DNA of 64,000 bases from assembly GCF_000208745.1 (NCBI RefSeq), contig NC_030858.1, positions 12,555,737 through 12,619,736 of the forward strand, read 5' to 3'. This DNA is from Theobroma cacao (Eukaryota > Streptophyta > Magnoliopsida > Malvales > Malvaceae). How positions within the stretch are numbered: the first letter of the stretch is position 1; each line of letters opens with the position of its first letter. The notes beneath the pieces were generated by a model. That model was not told the DNA's origin and did not search any database. It saw only the letters and a program-made list of their open reading frames with translations. A program made the translations under genes and the position numbers. Below are positions 11,224-23,202 of the stretch, one piece after another.

Positions 11224-12932
11224 TGTTAACTTTAAAACCATTATAGTTTTGATTATGACAAAATGATTAAAGTTACTTGAACATTATTTGAATGATCCTT
11301 AACAAGTTTTTGAAATAATTTAACTCTCATACATTTGTTCTTACATAGTTACAAGCTTGACTCTTGAAGTTTTTGAACTATATCTATAAGCTTGTATGAC
11401 TAAGTTGTATGAGTGCTTATGATTCCTCATTCATTAAAGTCTAATTTAAGGATTAAAGGAAAATCTTGAAATTGTTTTTTGTGCACATATTAAGGGGGAG
11501 CATATATTAAGGGGGAATAATCCCTCACTTGCACATAGATATAAAACAAAAACATAAACATTGCACTATTAATCTATGAGTGTTTTATCATCATCAAAAA
11601 TAAGAGAAAGTTGAATGTTGACTCCATGTGTTTTTTATTATAACAAAATATTCTCATTCATTGGTGTCTAATTATATTATTTGTGTGTAAGAGAATGCTT
11701 AAATTCTTTAACTTATTTGTTGTTTGAAAGCAAGACGAGAAGCTTGCTCAATTATCAGATCAGTTAATCAATTAAACAAACAAAGAAGATAGAGCTCCAT
11801 GGAATAGATTAGTTTTAATTGATTAACATGGAGCCTTAATTAGTTAAGCTAGCACTAGGCTCTACACTAAAGTGAGAAAGAAAAGCCTTATTCAGTTAGC
11901 TTAAAGCTTAACTGATTAGGAAGGTACTGAATGCAAAATAGAGCTTATTAATTGGTTAACCAAAAAGGATAATTGGTTAAAACTCAAACTTGAAGTACCA
12001 AGAAGCACCAAAATTCAAATTCAAAGTGTTGATGATCGTTAAAGGGTGCCAAATGAAGAGATTCAAAGTTCATGATTTCTTAATCTGTTGAAGCCCATTT
12101 TAATTAATTAAGGATTGAAGAGAGAGAAACTTTAATCAATTAAAGGGAGGATTAATCATTTGGAAGAAGGCTGATGGAAGTAGTTACTTGAATAAGTATG
12201 AAAATAAAAAGTTCTTAATTAGTTAAAGTCACCACTAATTGGTTAAAACAGGGAAGTAGACTACAAGTCAAAAAGGGCTTAATCGATTAAAGTTATCTTT
12301 AACAGATTACAAGGTCACTGCCAACACATTTGAATTTAATCGCTTGAAGACAAAATAACAACTAGTAATGGCTAGAAACTGTTTTCTAATAGTTAAAAAC
12401 TATCCTCCAAGTATTTAAACGATTTCAAATGGTCATAAATGATGAGAGTTCTCTTTTCAAGTGTGTTTTACTCCTATCTTTGTAAAAAAGTTTTGAGCTT
12501 AACTTTGTATATCTTAGAATAGCTAGGGGATCAATTTTACTTCATCTTTTCTCTATTTCTTATTCACTTAGAGTGTGTGAGACACTCTAAAGGCTAGATT
12601 AAGTTTAGGAAAGCTTAGAGTTTCGGTTAGAAGCTCACCTTGTAAAAGCTTGGTGGAAGCTGTTAATTCCATTGATTTTAGTGAAGTTCGATTGAAAATC
12701 CTTGATTGGGAAGATTAAGGTAGTGGATATAGGTAAGGTGGACCAAACCATTATAAATATTGTGTTTTGTCCACATTTTTTATCCTTCTCTTTACTTAGT
12801 GCCTTTCAACCTTAACAAGTTTTAAACCTTTTATTTCAAAATCATTCAAAAAGTTTTTCAAGCTTAAGAATTTCCTTCAGAATATTTTTTAAGTGCTATT
12901 CACATCTTTTAGCACTATTTTTGGGACCAACA
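11224..12932 (+). mobile_element. Copia-B 3' LTR (1709 bp)
   Basis: It begins TGTTAACTTTAAAACC and ends TTTGGGACCAACA, the same termini as both LTRs of the element at 29707-41898 and the solo LTR at 57805-60742. It contains many copies of a TTAATYRRTTAA-like palindrome between 11750 and 12320. The downstream sequence GGAAA cannot be paired with a left target duplication because the 5' half is missing. It is about 300 bp shorter than its relatives. Confidence 0.85.
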
Positions 12933-14440
12933 GGAAAGTCTCCTTAATAGCAAGGATTTTCGCCCAGTTTGAGTTCCCCACACCAATTGATCTTGAAAAA
13001 AACACCTTTGTCTCCCCAATTATCATTTCTTAATGCACCCTTAATGTTCACTTTTCCAAGACATCCTTGCACTTTCAACTATGCTCTTGCTGGTTTCTTT
13101 CACGACTCTTCAACTCTAATTTTTTTTTCCTTTCCTTATGGCAGTCTTTATCATGGGAGAATTAAAAGTGTCAAGGGCAGTACCATATACTCTTTCGGTC
13201 ATTTAACCTTTGCCCACATGGCCACTCTAAGTTCAATGAGCTTATAAAGTTGACCAAAATCTCTACATTTGCCAAGAAACACCATCTCATTCCTATACAA
13301 TCATAAAGACCATATAATGGCATAGACGGATATTTTCCATATCTAAATCTCCCCCTTTTTCAAAGACATTGAGTTTCATGAGAGGGAAAAACTAACCATG
13401 TCATTCGAGAAAGACCATATGATACCCCACTCCTTACACCACCAAGTCCATATTTCCAAGCCTCCACACAATTGATGAAAAGATGATTTCAGGTCTCATG
13501 ATCTTTATTGCAAAAAGGACATACTATTGAACTACTATTAATGATCCCTCTCCTCACTAACTAATCTTTACTGTTACTTTTCCCTGTAAGAATTTTAAAA
13601 AATACACCTCTACCTTGTAAGGGGTAAGACTTTCCCACACCTATTTCCACACCTCCCTACTATTGTCTTTATCAAGATGTTGCTTATTCACAGAATATTC
13701 ACCATTAGGTGATCCCTTCCAAATCAATGTTTTGGCAAGTTCATCAAACAAATGGGAATATCTATTAATTGCATTAGCTATTTTTATTGATCCTCCCACT
13801 TGGAAGGTCGTTTACAAAGTTCAATGTTCCATTTCCACATATTGCCTTCCCATTACTCGAAGTCTTTGAGTCTCTCATTTTTGTCTATTGGTGAAAATAT
13901 CCTTGAAAATACTTTCTGGAGAGTGTTTCCTTCAACCCATTTGTTTGTCAAAACAAAATGGTGTTATGATTACTCGCCATCAATCTAATACTTGAAGAAA
14001 CCTACATGAAAAATTTGTTAGTTGAGAAAATGGGATTAATCATATTACACCATGCAGTGGAGCATCCACTATTACCTTTCTCCAAAGACTTGTTTTCTCT
14101 TTTCCATATCTCCATATCCACTTATTTAATAGGCACTATTTTTTAGCTAAGGTCAATAATACCTAAGCCTTAATTCTCCTTGTAATTGAAACTTTTCCCT
14201 ATTCCACATAATGTATTTTATGTTTTGCCTCGATCCCACACCATAAGAATTTCCTTCGGATCGTCTATAACTCTTTTTTAACATTTCAAAGTATTTGAAA
14301 TAAGGATATATAAAAAATGGGGAGGTTCACCCATACAGACCTTATCAAAGTCACCTTACCACTTAAGGATATCATTTTTTTTATTTCTAACCTGCTAAAC
14401 AAGTTTCAATTTTTTGCACCACTAAACTACGATCCCTCTG
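12933..14440 (-). pseudogene. Third LINE: ORF2 C-terminal part, 5'-truncated
   Basis: On the minus strand, reading from 14440 down, the order is ISLSGKVTLIRSV, RIRRKFLWCGIEAKHKI, LLNKWIWRYGKEKTSLW, VIWKGSPNGEYSVNK, VEVYFLKFLQGKVTVK and then a zf-RVT-like CPFCNKDHETWNHLFINC. It finishes with a region like MVFLGKCRDFGQLYKL. This is the RT-tail and zf-RVT order of plant L1 ORF2 and closely parallels the larger LINE at 43.0-44.4 kb. Stops and small indels break all frames. The RNase H domain is not clear. The upstream end abuts copia gag sequence near 14440 and the downstream end abuts the copia-B LTR at 12932, so both sides are cut. Confidence 0.7.
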
Positions 14441-14875
14441 CATATTTAAAGCTTGCATTTGCCTAGTTCTTTAACTACCATGGAATTCATCTTTAAGAAG
14501 ATCTTAGGCCTCTTTTGGACTATCACAGTGTATTATCCTAGCGAAAACATCTTAAACAGCTAAATATAGACAATATAAAGTTTTGTACGTCTTAGCAACA
14601 TTTTCATTATGCTGTTTGATATGTGCAAGTGTTGGATTTACATGTCTTATTACAGGATCATCACCTTCAACTTCAACAATCTCCTAGAGGTCGAAAGCAT
14701 GCAAGTATGCCTTCATCTTCACTGCCCAAATAACATAGTTTTCCCCACTAAAGACAAGTGGAACTGTTGCATTGAAACTAGAAGAAGTCATAGAAAATAA
14801 TAAGATTTAGAGATTAAAAAATGAAAATATAAAAGATAACCTTCCTCAAGCAAAGTTTAACGCCTTAAGATCCAT
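14441..14875 (-). pseudogene. Copia-C gag N-terminal fragment
   Basis: Minus-strand frames give WGKLCYLGSEDEGILACF-like and QMQALNMQRD segments, with CDSPKEAWDLLKDEF-like sequence between. This follows the start of Ty1/copia gag polyproteins (the DUF4219/UBN2 region: GENY.IW..KM.AYL, then EAWD.L). Stops and frameshifts are present. The frame is lost near 14440 where LINE sequence begins. Located directly downstream of a primer-binding site, it belongs to a minus-strand copia element distinct from copia-A and copia-B. Confidence 0.6.
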
Positions 14876-14881
14876 TGTACA

Positions 14882-14893
14882 GCTCTAATACCA
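14882..14893 (-). other. Copia-C primer-binding site
   Basis: On the minus strand this reads TGGTATTAGAGC. It is one mismatch from TGGTATCAGAGC, the complement of the initiator tRNA-Met 3' end used by most plant copia elements. It directly follows LTR-like sequence ending TTTCAACA. Confidence 0.8.
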
Positions 14894-15290
14894 TGTTGAA
14901 ATTCAAGGAAAAATGAAGAACTTATGAAGTTTTTCCAAAAAAACCAGAAAATAGAGGTACCAAGGTAGAAGAAAGAGAAAAAAAAACTAAATGGAAATAA
15001 AGATGCAGTCTATCATTTCTCTAAGCAACAACCTTTAAATATTCTAGTTTCAACATGTAAGAGAAAATAAGGAAATAAACAATGAGCATGCTGCACTTGG
15101 ACAGGCAAAGGTTTTGGGTAGAATTTACGGAAAGATGTGCTAGATTTTTAACAACCATCTCAAGGTATTACATGTGTAGATAACCGGACAAATACAGCTA
15201 GAAGAAAGAGAACATAAAGAGAGCTACATTGTAAAAAGGTAAAGTACACTAAAACAGTAAAGACAATAAACAATTAAATGCTATTTAAAT
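14894..15290 (-). mobile_element. Copia-C 5' LTR (outer edge uncertain)
   Basis: Sequence immediately upstream of the primer-binding site (minus strand) ends in CA as an LTR should. A TATTTAAA box near 15035-15042 would place the transcription start about 120 bases before the primer site. The outer boundary is not defined because no second LTR is present, so 15290 is a guess based on a composition change. Confidence 0.4.
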
Positions 15291-18029
15291 GAAGCACATA
15301 TTGCCACCACGTGTCAAGTCGTCTTCTCTTTTCAAACTCAATTGTGGCACGAACCACCATCAAAGAGCTTCTATTACAGCTTTTGTGCAAGATGAAAAAC
15401 CAACTTTTCAACAATCCTTTGTGCCAATCATGATCCTAAAATGGAGATGTGAGTTGTGTTTTATGGTGAGTTTTACTGATGCATTGCTGTTAGTAAAAGC
15501 ATGGTGTTTTTCCTCTAGTTTTCTAGGAATTGATTGGATATTGCAGTGTGTTTTATGTTGTGTCTTATTCAGGATATTTGGCTTTCTAGTTTTCAGGGGA
15601 ATTCTTATGGTGGCGATTAACTTTATTGTGATCATGGTGTGGACATTAAGGTTTTATGGTTGTTAGTGACGTTGAATTTATCACGCAAGTTCACATATCA
15701 TTAATAAGTAATATTATGAAGAGTAAAGTTTCGTTCCCACGAGGAATTGCTATCAAAATTTTTCTAACTACTAAAATTATAACAATTTAATCTTATTCAA
15801 ACAAATAAATTAAAACTACCGAATAACAAAGGAAATTAACCTAATAACAAGAATGCTAATTTAAACTAGATAACTGAATAAAAAAAAGCCTAGGATTACA
15901 ATTTCCCCTCAACACTTTATTTGAATCTCTTCTATTCTTTCTAAACTTACTTAAATGGATTGAGTTGCTAACCTTGAGTTCTAATTTATTTATAAGTATT
16001 TTTTGAATAGCTTATAAAATATCTCTCTCAACCAATTCACTATATTCCTATGCAAATTGAATTAAAGAAAGACTCATTAAGCATAGACTCTAATTTTGGT
16101 TACATATGACATGTAAGTGTATTTTTATCTTACACGCAAAACAAATCAATTAATCAACTAATTGAATTTGAACATATGTTATTTCATACATGGCTTACTC
16201 TAAACTCTTTTTTTCAAGTTGTGTTTAGGTTACCCTTTCAATCTAAATTGGTGGCTAGCCAATCAGATGCATTAATCACAGGATTGAAATAAACAACTCA
16301 AAATACCATCAATCATAAGTAAGAGAGAATATTAAAGATCAAAACTACATGGTAGGTTCAATTGCAATCCTAAATAAAGAAAATTAGTTCATATTGAATA
16401 CTAAAAACACAATCTAAGGAGTTTTAAACATCAACAACAATTCAATAAAATCAAAGAAAAAACAGAAAAGAAAAGAAACTAAAGCTTGTCAGGTCTTCGA
16501 TCTTCAATCTTCCAAAGTTTTTCTTGCTTTCTTGAGTGATTGATGGCTAGTTATTCTTTAGAGAGACACTAGCTCAATTGTGTCTTTAACTGCTCCAAAG
16601 GTGCCTTTTTATAGCCTCCAAAAACCTTGCTTCTTATAAAGTTTGGAAAACACATTGTCCGAGATATGGACACGGTGCCGCAACCTCAATTTTTTGGCAC
16701 TGCAGTGCCACTTGCTCGAACTATTGAATGATCCTTCATCCTTCTTCAACGCTGCAACCTCACTCTTTTGGTGTCGCGACGCTGAGTTTGCTGCCTTTAA
16801 TATGGTGCCACCCTATTTCTTGGTGCTACAGCCCCACCTCTTCCGAGCCACGGTGCCAAACTCTCTAACTTGTGTATGGTTTTCGATTTTCTTCTCTGTT
16901 TTGACACCGTTTGATTGAACACCTTCAAAAACAGCCAAAAGCAAGTTACTATTTTTAAGAAAGTAACTTAATCAACATAAAATATACTTAAAATTAATTA
17001 ATTAAAACAGTTAAAAAAACTAAAAAAAAACTAAATTCGTAACAATTCTAACTTTAAACTCTAGGATTTAGCCTATTTCTAAACTTCAAATATAAAAAAA
17101 TAATTCTATAAAATAGAGTTATTAATCAGTCCAATATTTGATACAACGGAGCTCTTTGTTTTAGCTGCTATTAATTTTTTTTCTGGTGTCTCTTTGTATC
17201 TGCTAATGCCTGAAACTTCTAGCTTTCATTTTTGTTTCTACTTTGTGGCTTTATAGGGTACTTCTGCCCCTGGTGGATGTTTGAGTCATCCTTTATCCAG
17301 GGTCTTACACGTCGTTGCTGAAACCCGGACTTTCTATTGCCTATTTTTCTTTTAAGAGTTTCTATTGTCTATTTTAAGATCAATAAATAGTACAAATTAA
17401 CTTGATCGAGTAAAAAAAATCATTTGCGAATTATATATATATTCTATAATGTTGATCGCAGATGATAAAAATAGATAATTATTAATTTTATTTGGAATAA
17501 GATTTAAATTTATTACTTTATTTAAAGTAATGTTGCTCATTTTTAATGATCCTAATCTTTACTGTTATGTTTTTTAGTTTGGCGCAAAATTAATTGAAAA
17601 TCAACTATAAAATATTATTGTATGAAGAAATAAAACAATGTTGTATAAAATATTTTAATTTTTTATAATTTTTAAATCAAGTTTAAAAAGTATAGTAATA
17701 AAATTGTACACATTAAAAACTACGTGGAAAATTTGCTCCCACTCTGTGTAGAATAGTAAAGATAAATCTTATCCCATTATTATATAGTGAAAATGAGCAT
17801 ATTTGCTTCAATAGTTACATCTTATCCGGTATAATTGTATATATAATAATAATAATTGTACACTCTGTTATGTTCATTATTATATGTTTTTTTTGCTTCA
17901 ATATTTGTACAATTAATTTTTTATAATTGTATATAAATCTTATCCCATTATAATTAGTCCATTATTAAGATAATCCGGTATACATAGCATGTTTGCTTCA
18001 CCTATGGCGGAGTTTGGCGGAGTATTTTT

Positions 18030-18077
<48 letters not shown>

Positions 18078-18783
18078 TTCAATGATAAAAAAAAAACAAA
18101 CTTTAAGAATGGTCCGGTGTGGGTTTATTTTATGCCTTGAAATTGAAAGATGTTGGTGGTGTTTCTTGGCCTCCCTTCATTAGCAGTAAATTTTGTTTTT
18201 ATTTTGAATACCTTTTTATATAAAGCAAACAGGCAAACACAACATGCACGAGGAATCATATTGGGCTAGTGTGATGCAATTTAATTTACTAATTTTGGTC
18301 CAATTTGACACAAAACCAGATGATAATTTGAAGAGCGAAGTCAAACAATGGCAATCATCATAGCTGATTTGACATTTATACTACTTTTTTTCTCAAACTA
18401 TTATGATGAAGAACTAGTCCTTTCCTTTCTTGTTTTTAGCTTTTTCGTTTGAACAATAATGCCGAACCAGTCTGTTTAACTTATCTTGAAACTTAGACTA
18501 TTAATTAATTTTGTGGGACTTGAAAAATTGTCCTTAATGTTTATTGTACATAGCTTTCTATTCCCACGCCATACAATATTTTTTGTGTTGCTTACACTCC
18601 AAAAAAACAGGGACGGTCAATGATTCACAATTTACACAATCCAAGTGTCTAACAAAAGAACACTCACACGGCTCAATTTTTTTTTTTAAAAAAAGTGATG
18701 TAGTTATAAATTGAAGAGAACTATCTACTTTTATTTAATTCATACCTGATTATCCACTTTTAGCTTTATAAAAAATAAAAAAA
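15291..18783. repeat. Unassigned repetitive DNA
   Basis: No coding sequence is supported. The part 15660-17150 opens with a CACGCAAGTTCAC...TATCGTTCCCACGAGG-style signature (here AGTTTCGTTCCCACGAGG) that I associate with plant LTR-retrotransposon non-coding regions. It contains a GC-richer patch (16660-16870) with a recurring TTTTGGYRCYRC motif. Sequence from 15440-15655 and 17150-17310 looks like a retroposon 3' tail split by that block. From 17310 to 18783 it is AT-rich spacer. Confidence 0.3.
18032..18071. repeat. (AT)n microsatellite
   Basis: An uninterrupted AT dinucleotide repeat of about 20 units. Confidence 0.95.
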
Positions 18784-19126
18784 TATTATCAATATTTTTG
18801 TAAATATTTATTTTTGTTATGTATATCTAGATTTGAATGTATATTATGTTATGTATATTTTTGTGAAGATTGGATTAGATTGGATGTAGATTGGATTTGG
18901 ATGTTTGCCTAGTTATGTATATTCATCTAATCCCTTAGTATTATCTTCGTCTTGTAAATTCTATTTAGATAAGAGATTATTAACCAATAAATAAGCCTCT
19001 CACTTCATTTGTAAATACACACTTGAATAAGATCTTTTTGCTTCCTCTAAATACTTTCTCTCCCCCTAAATGCTTTCTCTTATATTTATCTCATAGTTGT
19101 TCTTTCAAGTTATATTTCATATTTCG
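18784..19126 (+). mobile_element. Copia-A 5' LTR
   Basis: It aligns by eye along its length with 55098-55338. Shared blocks are AATATTTTT, TATTCATCTAATC.CTTAGTATT, AATTCTAT.TAGATAAGA, CACTTCATTTGTAAATA and AGTT.TTCTTTCAA. It is about 100 bp longer, mainly because the downstream copy lacks a block around TTAACCAATAAATAAGCC. A primer-binding site follows directly. The first bases are degenerate (TATTATC against TGTTATG), and the A-rich flanks make any target duplication uninformative. Confidence 0.75.
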
Positions 19127-19137
19127 TTATCAGCACG
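19127..19137 (+). other. Copia-A primer-binding site
   Basis: TTATCAGCACG directly follows the 5' LTR. This is a recurrent primer-binding sequence of plant copia elements, probably an initiator-tRNA fragment primer. The sequence and position are seen; the primer identity is recalled. Confidence 0.6.
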
Positions 19138-19460
19138 ATTCTTTAATCTCTTAAATTTTAGTATTATTTTGTTTTTATCATCTTCAAGCTTCAAAAAGAT
19201 TTCAATTATTAGTCTTTGATTTTTGGTTTTAGTAAATCAACTAAGTGTTGTTATTATTATTTTTTCATCATTTCAAAGCTTTAAAAGGATTTCAATAGTT
19301 TGTCTTTAATTTCTGCTTATAGCAAATTAGATAAGTGATTTTATATCTCCTTAGTGTTTTCATACCCTAAAAATCAATCTTAATATAAATTATGCTATCA
19401 TATAGAATAAAAGAAATATAGAAAAAATCTTGTCATCAATGTGGCAAGAAAATAAAAGGC
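19138..19460 (+). pseudogene. Copia-A leader and gag zinc-knuckle first half
   Basis: Mostly non-coding leader. The end reads KSCHQCGKKIKG (19425-19460), matching the first half of a CX2C...H zinc knuckle of copia gag (family form CYRCGMKGHWSRTC). It stops exactly where CACTA-transposon sequence begins at 19461. The matching second half, SCICYKSKYLVKLYQASL, resumes at 47087, 27.6 kb away. Most of gag between leader and knuckle has been lost. Confidence 0.6.
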
Positions 19461-20057
19461 CATTAACTAAAAAAAATAGGCTTTACCGACGAAATCAATT
19501 CTGTCGATAATAATCCATCGGTAATCACCAATAGGAGAAGAATATGAGGAACACGGATGGGTTATCGACGAAAAATTCCAACGAAACTCAATCTGTCAGT
19601 AATATAATGGCACGCACAAATAGCAAAATGGCAAAAAAATTATCGACAGAATTATTCCATCAATAATGCTTTACTGACAAAATTTACCAACCATTTTACC
19701 AACGGACTAAGTGGTCGATAATTTAGTGAGACAATGATAACATTACTGACAGATTAGCCAACGAAAATTTCATCAGTATTACTTTTTTATTTACTGACGA
19801 AATATTTTGTCGATGATTCCGTAGGTAATCAATAATTAAAATTTGCATACAGGAGTTTTTCCCCCATTTATTCCTATTTTAGTTACCGGTAGAATTTTTC
19901 GTAGGTGATTCCATCGATAAATAAAATAAAAATCCCCACATAGAATTTTTCCCCTGATTTTTCCCTTTTCTCTTTTCTCTGTTCTGTTCTCTCTTCAATC
20001 TCCTGTTACCCTACCGATCACCCCACCTGAGTGTGCCCTCTGCAGACGACCAATGCC
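19461..20057 (+). mobile_element. CACTA transposon, left terminal part
   Basis: It starts CATTAACTAAAAAAAATAGG, which aligns with the inverted right end at 47083 (CACTACCAAAAAATAAGGC). It is followed by a dense set of subterminal repeats of the TACCGACGAAAT / GTCGATAAT type in both orientations (19480-19930), the usual transposase-binding array of plant CACTA elements. A CT-rich stretch at 19970-20015 follows. It is interrupted at 20057 by the hAT element and resumes at 24803. Confidence 0.7.
20050..20057. repeat. hAT target-site duplication, left
   Basis: CCAATGCC pairs with CCAATACC at 24795-24802. The length of 8 bp is the hAT superfamily norm, with one mismatch. Confidence 0.65.
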
Positions 20058-20911
20058 TAGGAGTGAGCAAAGTCAGTTTCGGTTCGGTTTCGATCGGTTT
20101 TCCATAAAATCGACAAAATTTTTTTATCAAATTAACCGACCGAACCGCACCCCCCCCCCAAAAAAATCGATTTCGGTCGATTTTTAGGATAGGCGAGTCG
20201 ATCGGTTACGGTTTGATTTTTTAGACTGTGGGCTTAATTTGATTTGGGCTTGGGCTGTGAAAGTTTCATGAAATTGACTTGGGCTGTGAAGGTTTATATG
20301 GGCCGTAAAAGATCCATAGATTTAACTTATTTTTCCATGAGTGCTAGTAGTAATTCAAGGATAGAATATTGTCACTTTCTAAAGCAAGGCAAATCAAATT
20401 TTAAAACAATGATATTTTTTTGTATATAAATCACAAAGATTTCTACTTTTGATATAGTTAAATAATTTGATCTTTTTTTTGTTTGACATAAGCCTTTTGT
20501 ATATAATTTGTTACAAAGAGTTTTTTTTAAGTCTTCTTTTTGACCTATTTATTTATTTTTCAAATGATTAATAATATTATCTTCATGCAATAAATTAACA
20601 TTAATCTTTATAGAATAAATAAACATTAGTTTAAAAAGTTCTATAATTAAATATGTTCTCAAAGAAATTAACATTAATCTTCATACAATAAATAAACAAA
20701 TAAGAGTTCCACAACTTAAAGCTTAATGACATAAATTGCTAAATTTCAAAATATGAATCTCCAAGGCTCCAACTTCAAATTTTAATGATTTTACAGAACA
20801 TGCACCTAAAAAGATTAAAAGAAAATATATAATTAGCATAAATTTTTGTAGTAAGATAACCTAAGTGAATTATAAATAACAATAAATATTGCATAATATT
20901 ACCTAAAAATG

Positions 20912-23202
20912 TTAATCCGACTCAGGCTCAGACTCAGCTATTGTCTCCAACACAATAGTAGCTAACTCTAAAAAATAAAATAACAAATATGGTAAATTAA
21001 TTTTTGACAAATCAAATAAATTAAATTATAAATAAAACTATAAAAAGAAATAAAATAGTTACCAAAATCAAGTTTATCAAACTCGTCCAGATTATCTTCA
21101 ATCAAATCCGAATCACCACGTGCCTTTCCAAGTAACCAATCTTGAGCACAAATAAGTGCTTGCACAAGCTTAGAAGTCAAAGAACTCCTATATGCATCAA
21201 GCACACGTCTATCGGTACTAAAAGCAAATTTCGAAGCAACTGTTGATAGGGGAACAGTCAAAACATCACGAGTAATAGTGGCAAATATAGGAAACCTAAA
21301 CTGATTAAGTTTCCACCAGATGAGAACATCAAACTCATCATCATCGAAACCCTCATCATCCACAGGCTCAGATAAATATTTCTCCAATTCCATTTTCAGT
21401 TCTTTTGATTCAGTGTTTAACCGGTACTTCTTGAACCTATCCAATCTTTTTTTAATTCGTTCTGTGTCCTTGCCAATCAAAGTTGAAACAACAATATCAT
21501 TACAACCACCACTAGTGCCTTGACTCATGGACGTTAGACACTATTGACCACCTTCACCAACATCACGAGCTAAAGGTTGTAACATATTTCTATAACAACT
21601 CAACAACTCATCCATTGTTTGTGTCACCAAAGAAAACATTATTGAAGCTTGAGTTGGAGGATACATGTCTAGCAAAGTGAATTCAACATAAGAAAGCTTT
21701 TTCGTCGGATCAAGTATAGCAGCAATAAATAACACCAAATTCATTTTCTCCGTATTACCCCAATACTTGTCATATTTCTCTTTCATCCTAATTGCCATAG
21801 ACTGTAAATCAACATCATCACCATTTTGCCATTCAATCAAAGTCGTATACACATCAGAAATGGAATCCAAAAAAGCATTAGTAGTTATGTAAGATGTGCC
21901 TGAAACACTAAAAGTCAAATCATAAAATTCTCTCAAAAAACGAGAAATCCTCCTAACATTTGCCCAATCTCTGTCATCAGGCACCCCATCTCCCGACTTT
22001 ATAAGCTCAGGTATGTAGCCATTATCACATAATTCAAATGATACAAACGCCCTCTGAAATTTCAAAGTTGTATCCAACATCAAAAAAGTAGAATTCCATC
22101 TAGTGTTTACATCTAAACACAATAAACACTTGTTCTTAACTCTTGCACTAACAGCACACTCCTTAAACTTAACTAATCTAGTAAGAGATTGTCTAAAATA
22201 TCTCACTGCCCCTCTAACACGAGCAATTGAGGTATTCATATCCTTCAATCCATCAGAGACCACAAGATTCACAACATGAGCAATGCATCTCACATGAAAA
22301 AATCTACCACCTAAAATACTAGTTCTAGCAACATTATATTTTTTCTTCAAATGCCTTACTGCAACATCATTTGAACTAGCATTATCAACAGTGATAGAAA
22401 AAATCTTTTGGATCCCCCAATCCCCCAAACATTTACTAATTGCCTTACCCATGGTCTCACCTTTGTGACTAGTGATCGGACAAAAATTCAAAATTCTTTC
22501 TTGCAACTTTTAGTCATTATCAATAAAATGGGCAATTAGACACATATAATTAATTCTTTGAATCGAAGTCCATGTGTTAGTGGTGAGACACATTCTACCA
22601 GAACATGATCTTAATAATCTTCTCATTTGAGTTTTTTCATCAGTATAAATCTTATAGCAATCCCTAACAACAGTTCATCGTGAAGGTATACGAAATCTAG
22701 GACATGCTTCGTTTATGTGTCTCCTATATCCATTATTTTCCACAAACTTAAAAGGTAATTCATCTAAAATAATCATTTCAGCTAAACTCCACCTAACTGC
22801 CTCTTGATCAAACTTCCAACTACCCAACCCATCCCCTCCCGAAGCAAAAACTAATTCCAACTGCCTTTTCTCCTCACTATCACGCACCAATTTCAACTTA
22901 GGACAAACTTTAATATGATTTTTCAAAGAAGATGTTCCATTCTTTTTTGTATCAGCACACAATTCTTTACCACAATGAGAACATTTAGCTTTCTTATTAC
23001 CTTTCTTATCAACAAATTTGGTGAAGTGATCCCACACAATCAATGTAGATTGAGACGGCTCCATTTTCTTCCGCACCTTGCTTACAACTTCACACATTTT
23101 GTTGGGATCGATAGAACTAGCAGTAACATAAGGTGTAGATGTTGATGGTGTTGGTGTTGGTGTCTCATTAATTGCGAAATTTGTTTCCTCATTAGTTGAC
23201 AT
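20912..23202 (-). pseudogene. hAT transposase (zf-BED, RNase H-like, hATC), inactivated
   Basis: From the ATG at 23202 the protein has a Pro/Thr-rich lead, then a BED zinc finger (VWDHFTKF, CSHCGKEL, HIKVC) at about residues 54-105. The catalytic RNase H-like core follows (SITVDNASSND, HVRCIAHVVNLVVSDGL, LDVNTRWNSTFLML), then the C-terminal hATC dimerisation domain (ELEKYLSEP, FDVLIWWK, VASKFAFSTDRRVLDAYRSSL). Three in-frame stops interrupt it: TGA at 22674-22672, TAA at about 22513-22511 (where family members have Trp) and TAG near 21541. The remaining frame is colinear. A short intron (21062 down to 20968, GT-AG) joins the main exon ending at 21063 to a last exon 20912-20967 ending ESEPESD-stop. 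An acceptor-like TTTTTTGTAG directly precedes the ATG, so an upstream non-coding exon may exist. Confidence 0.88.
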
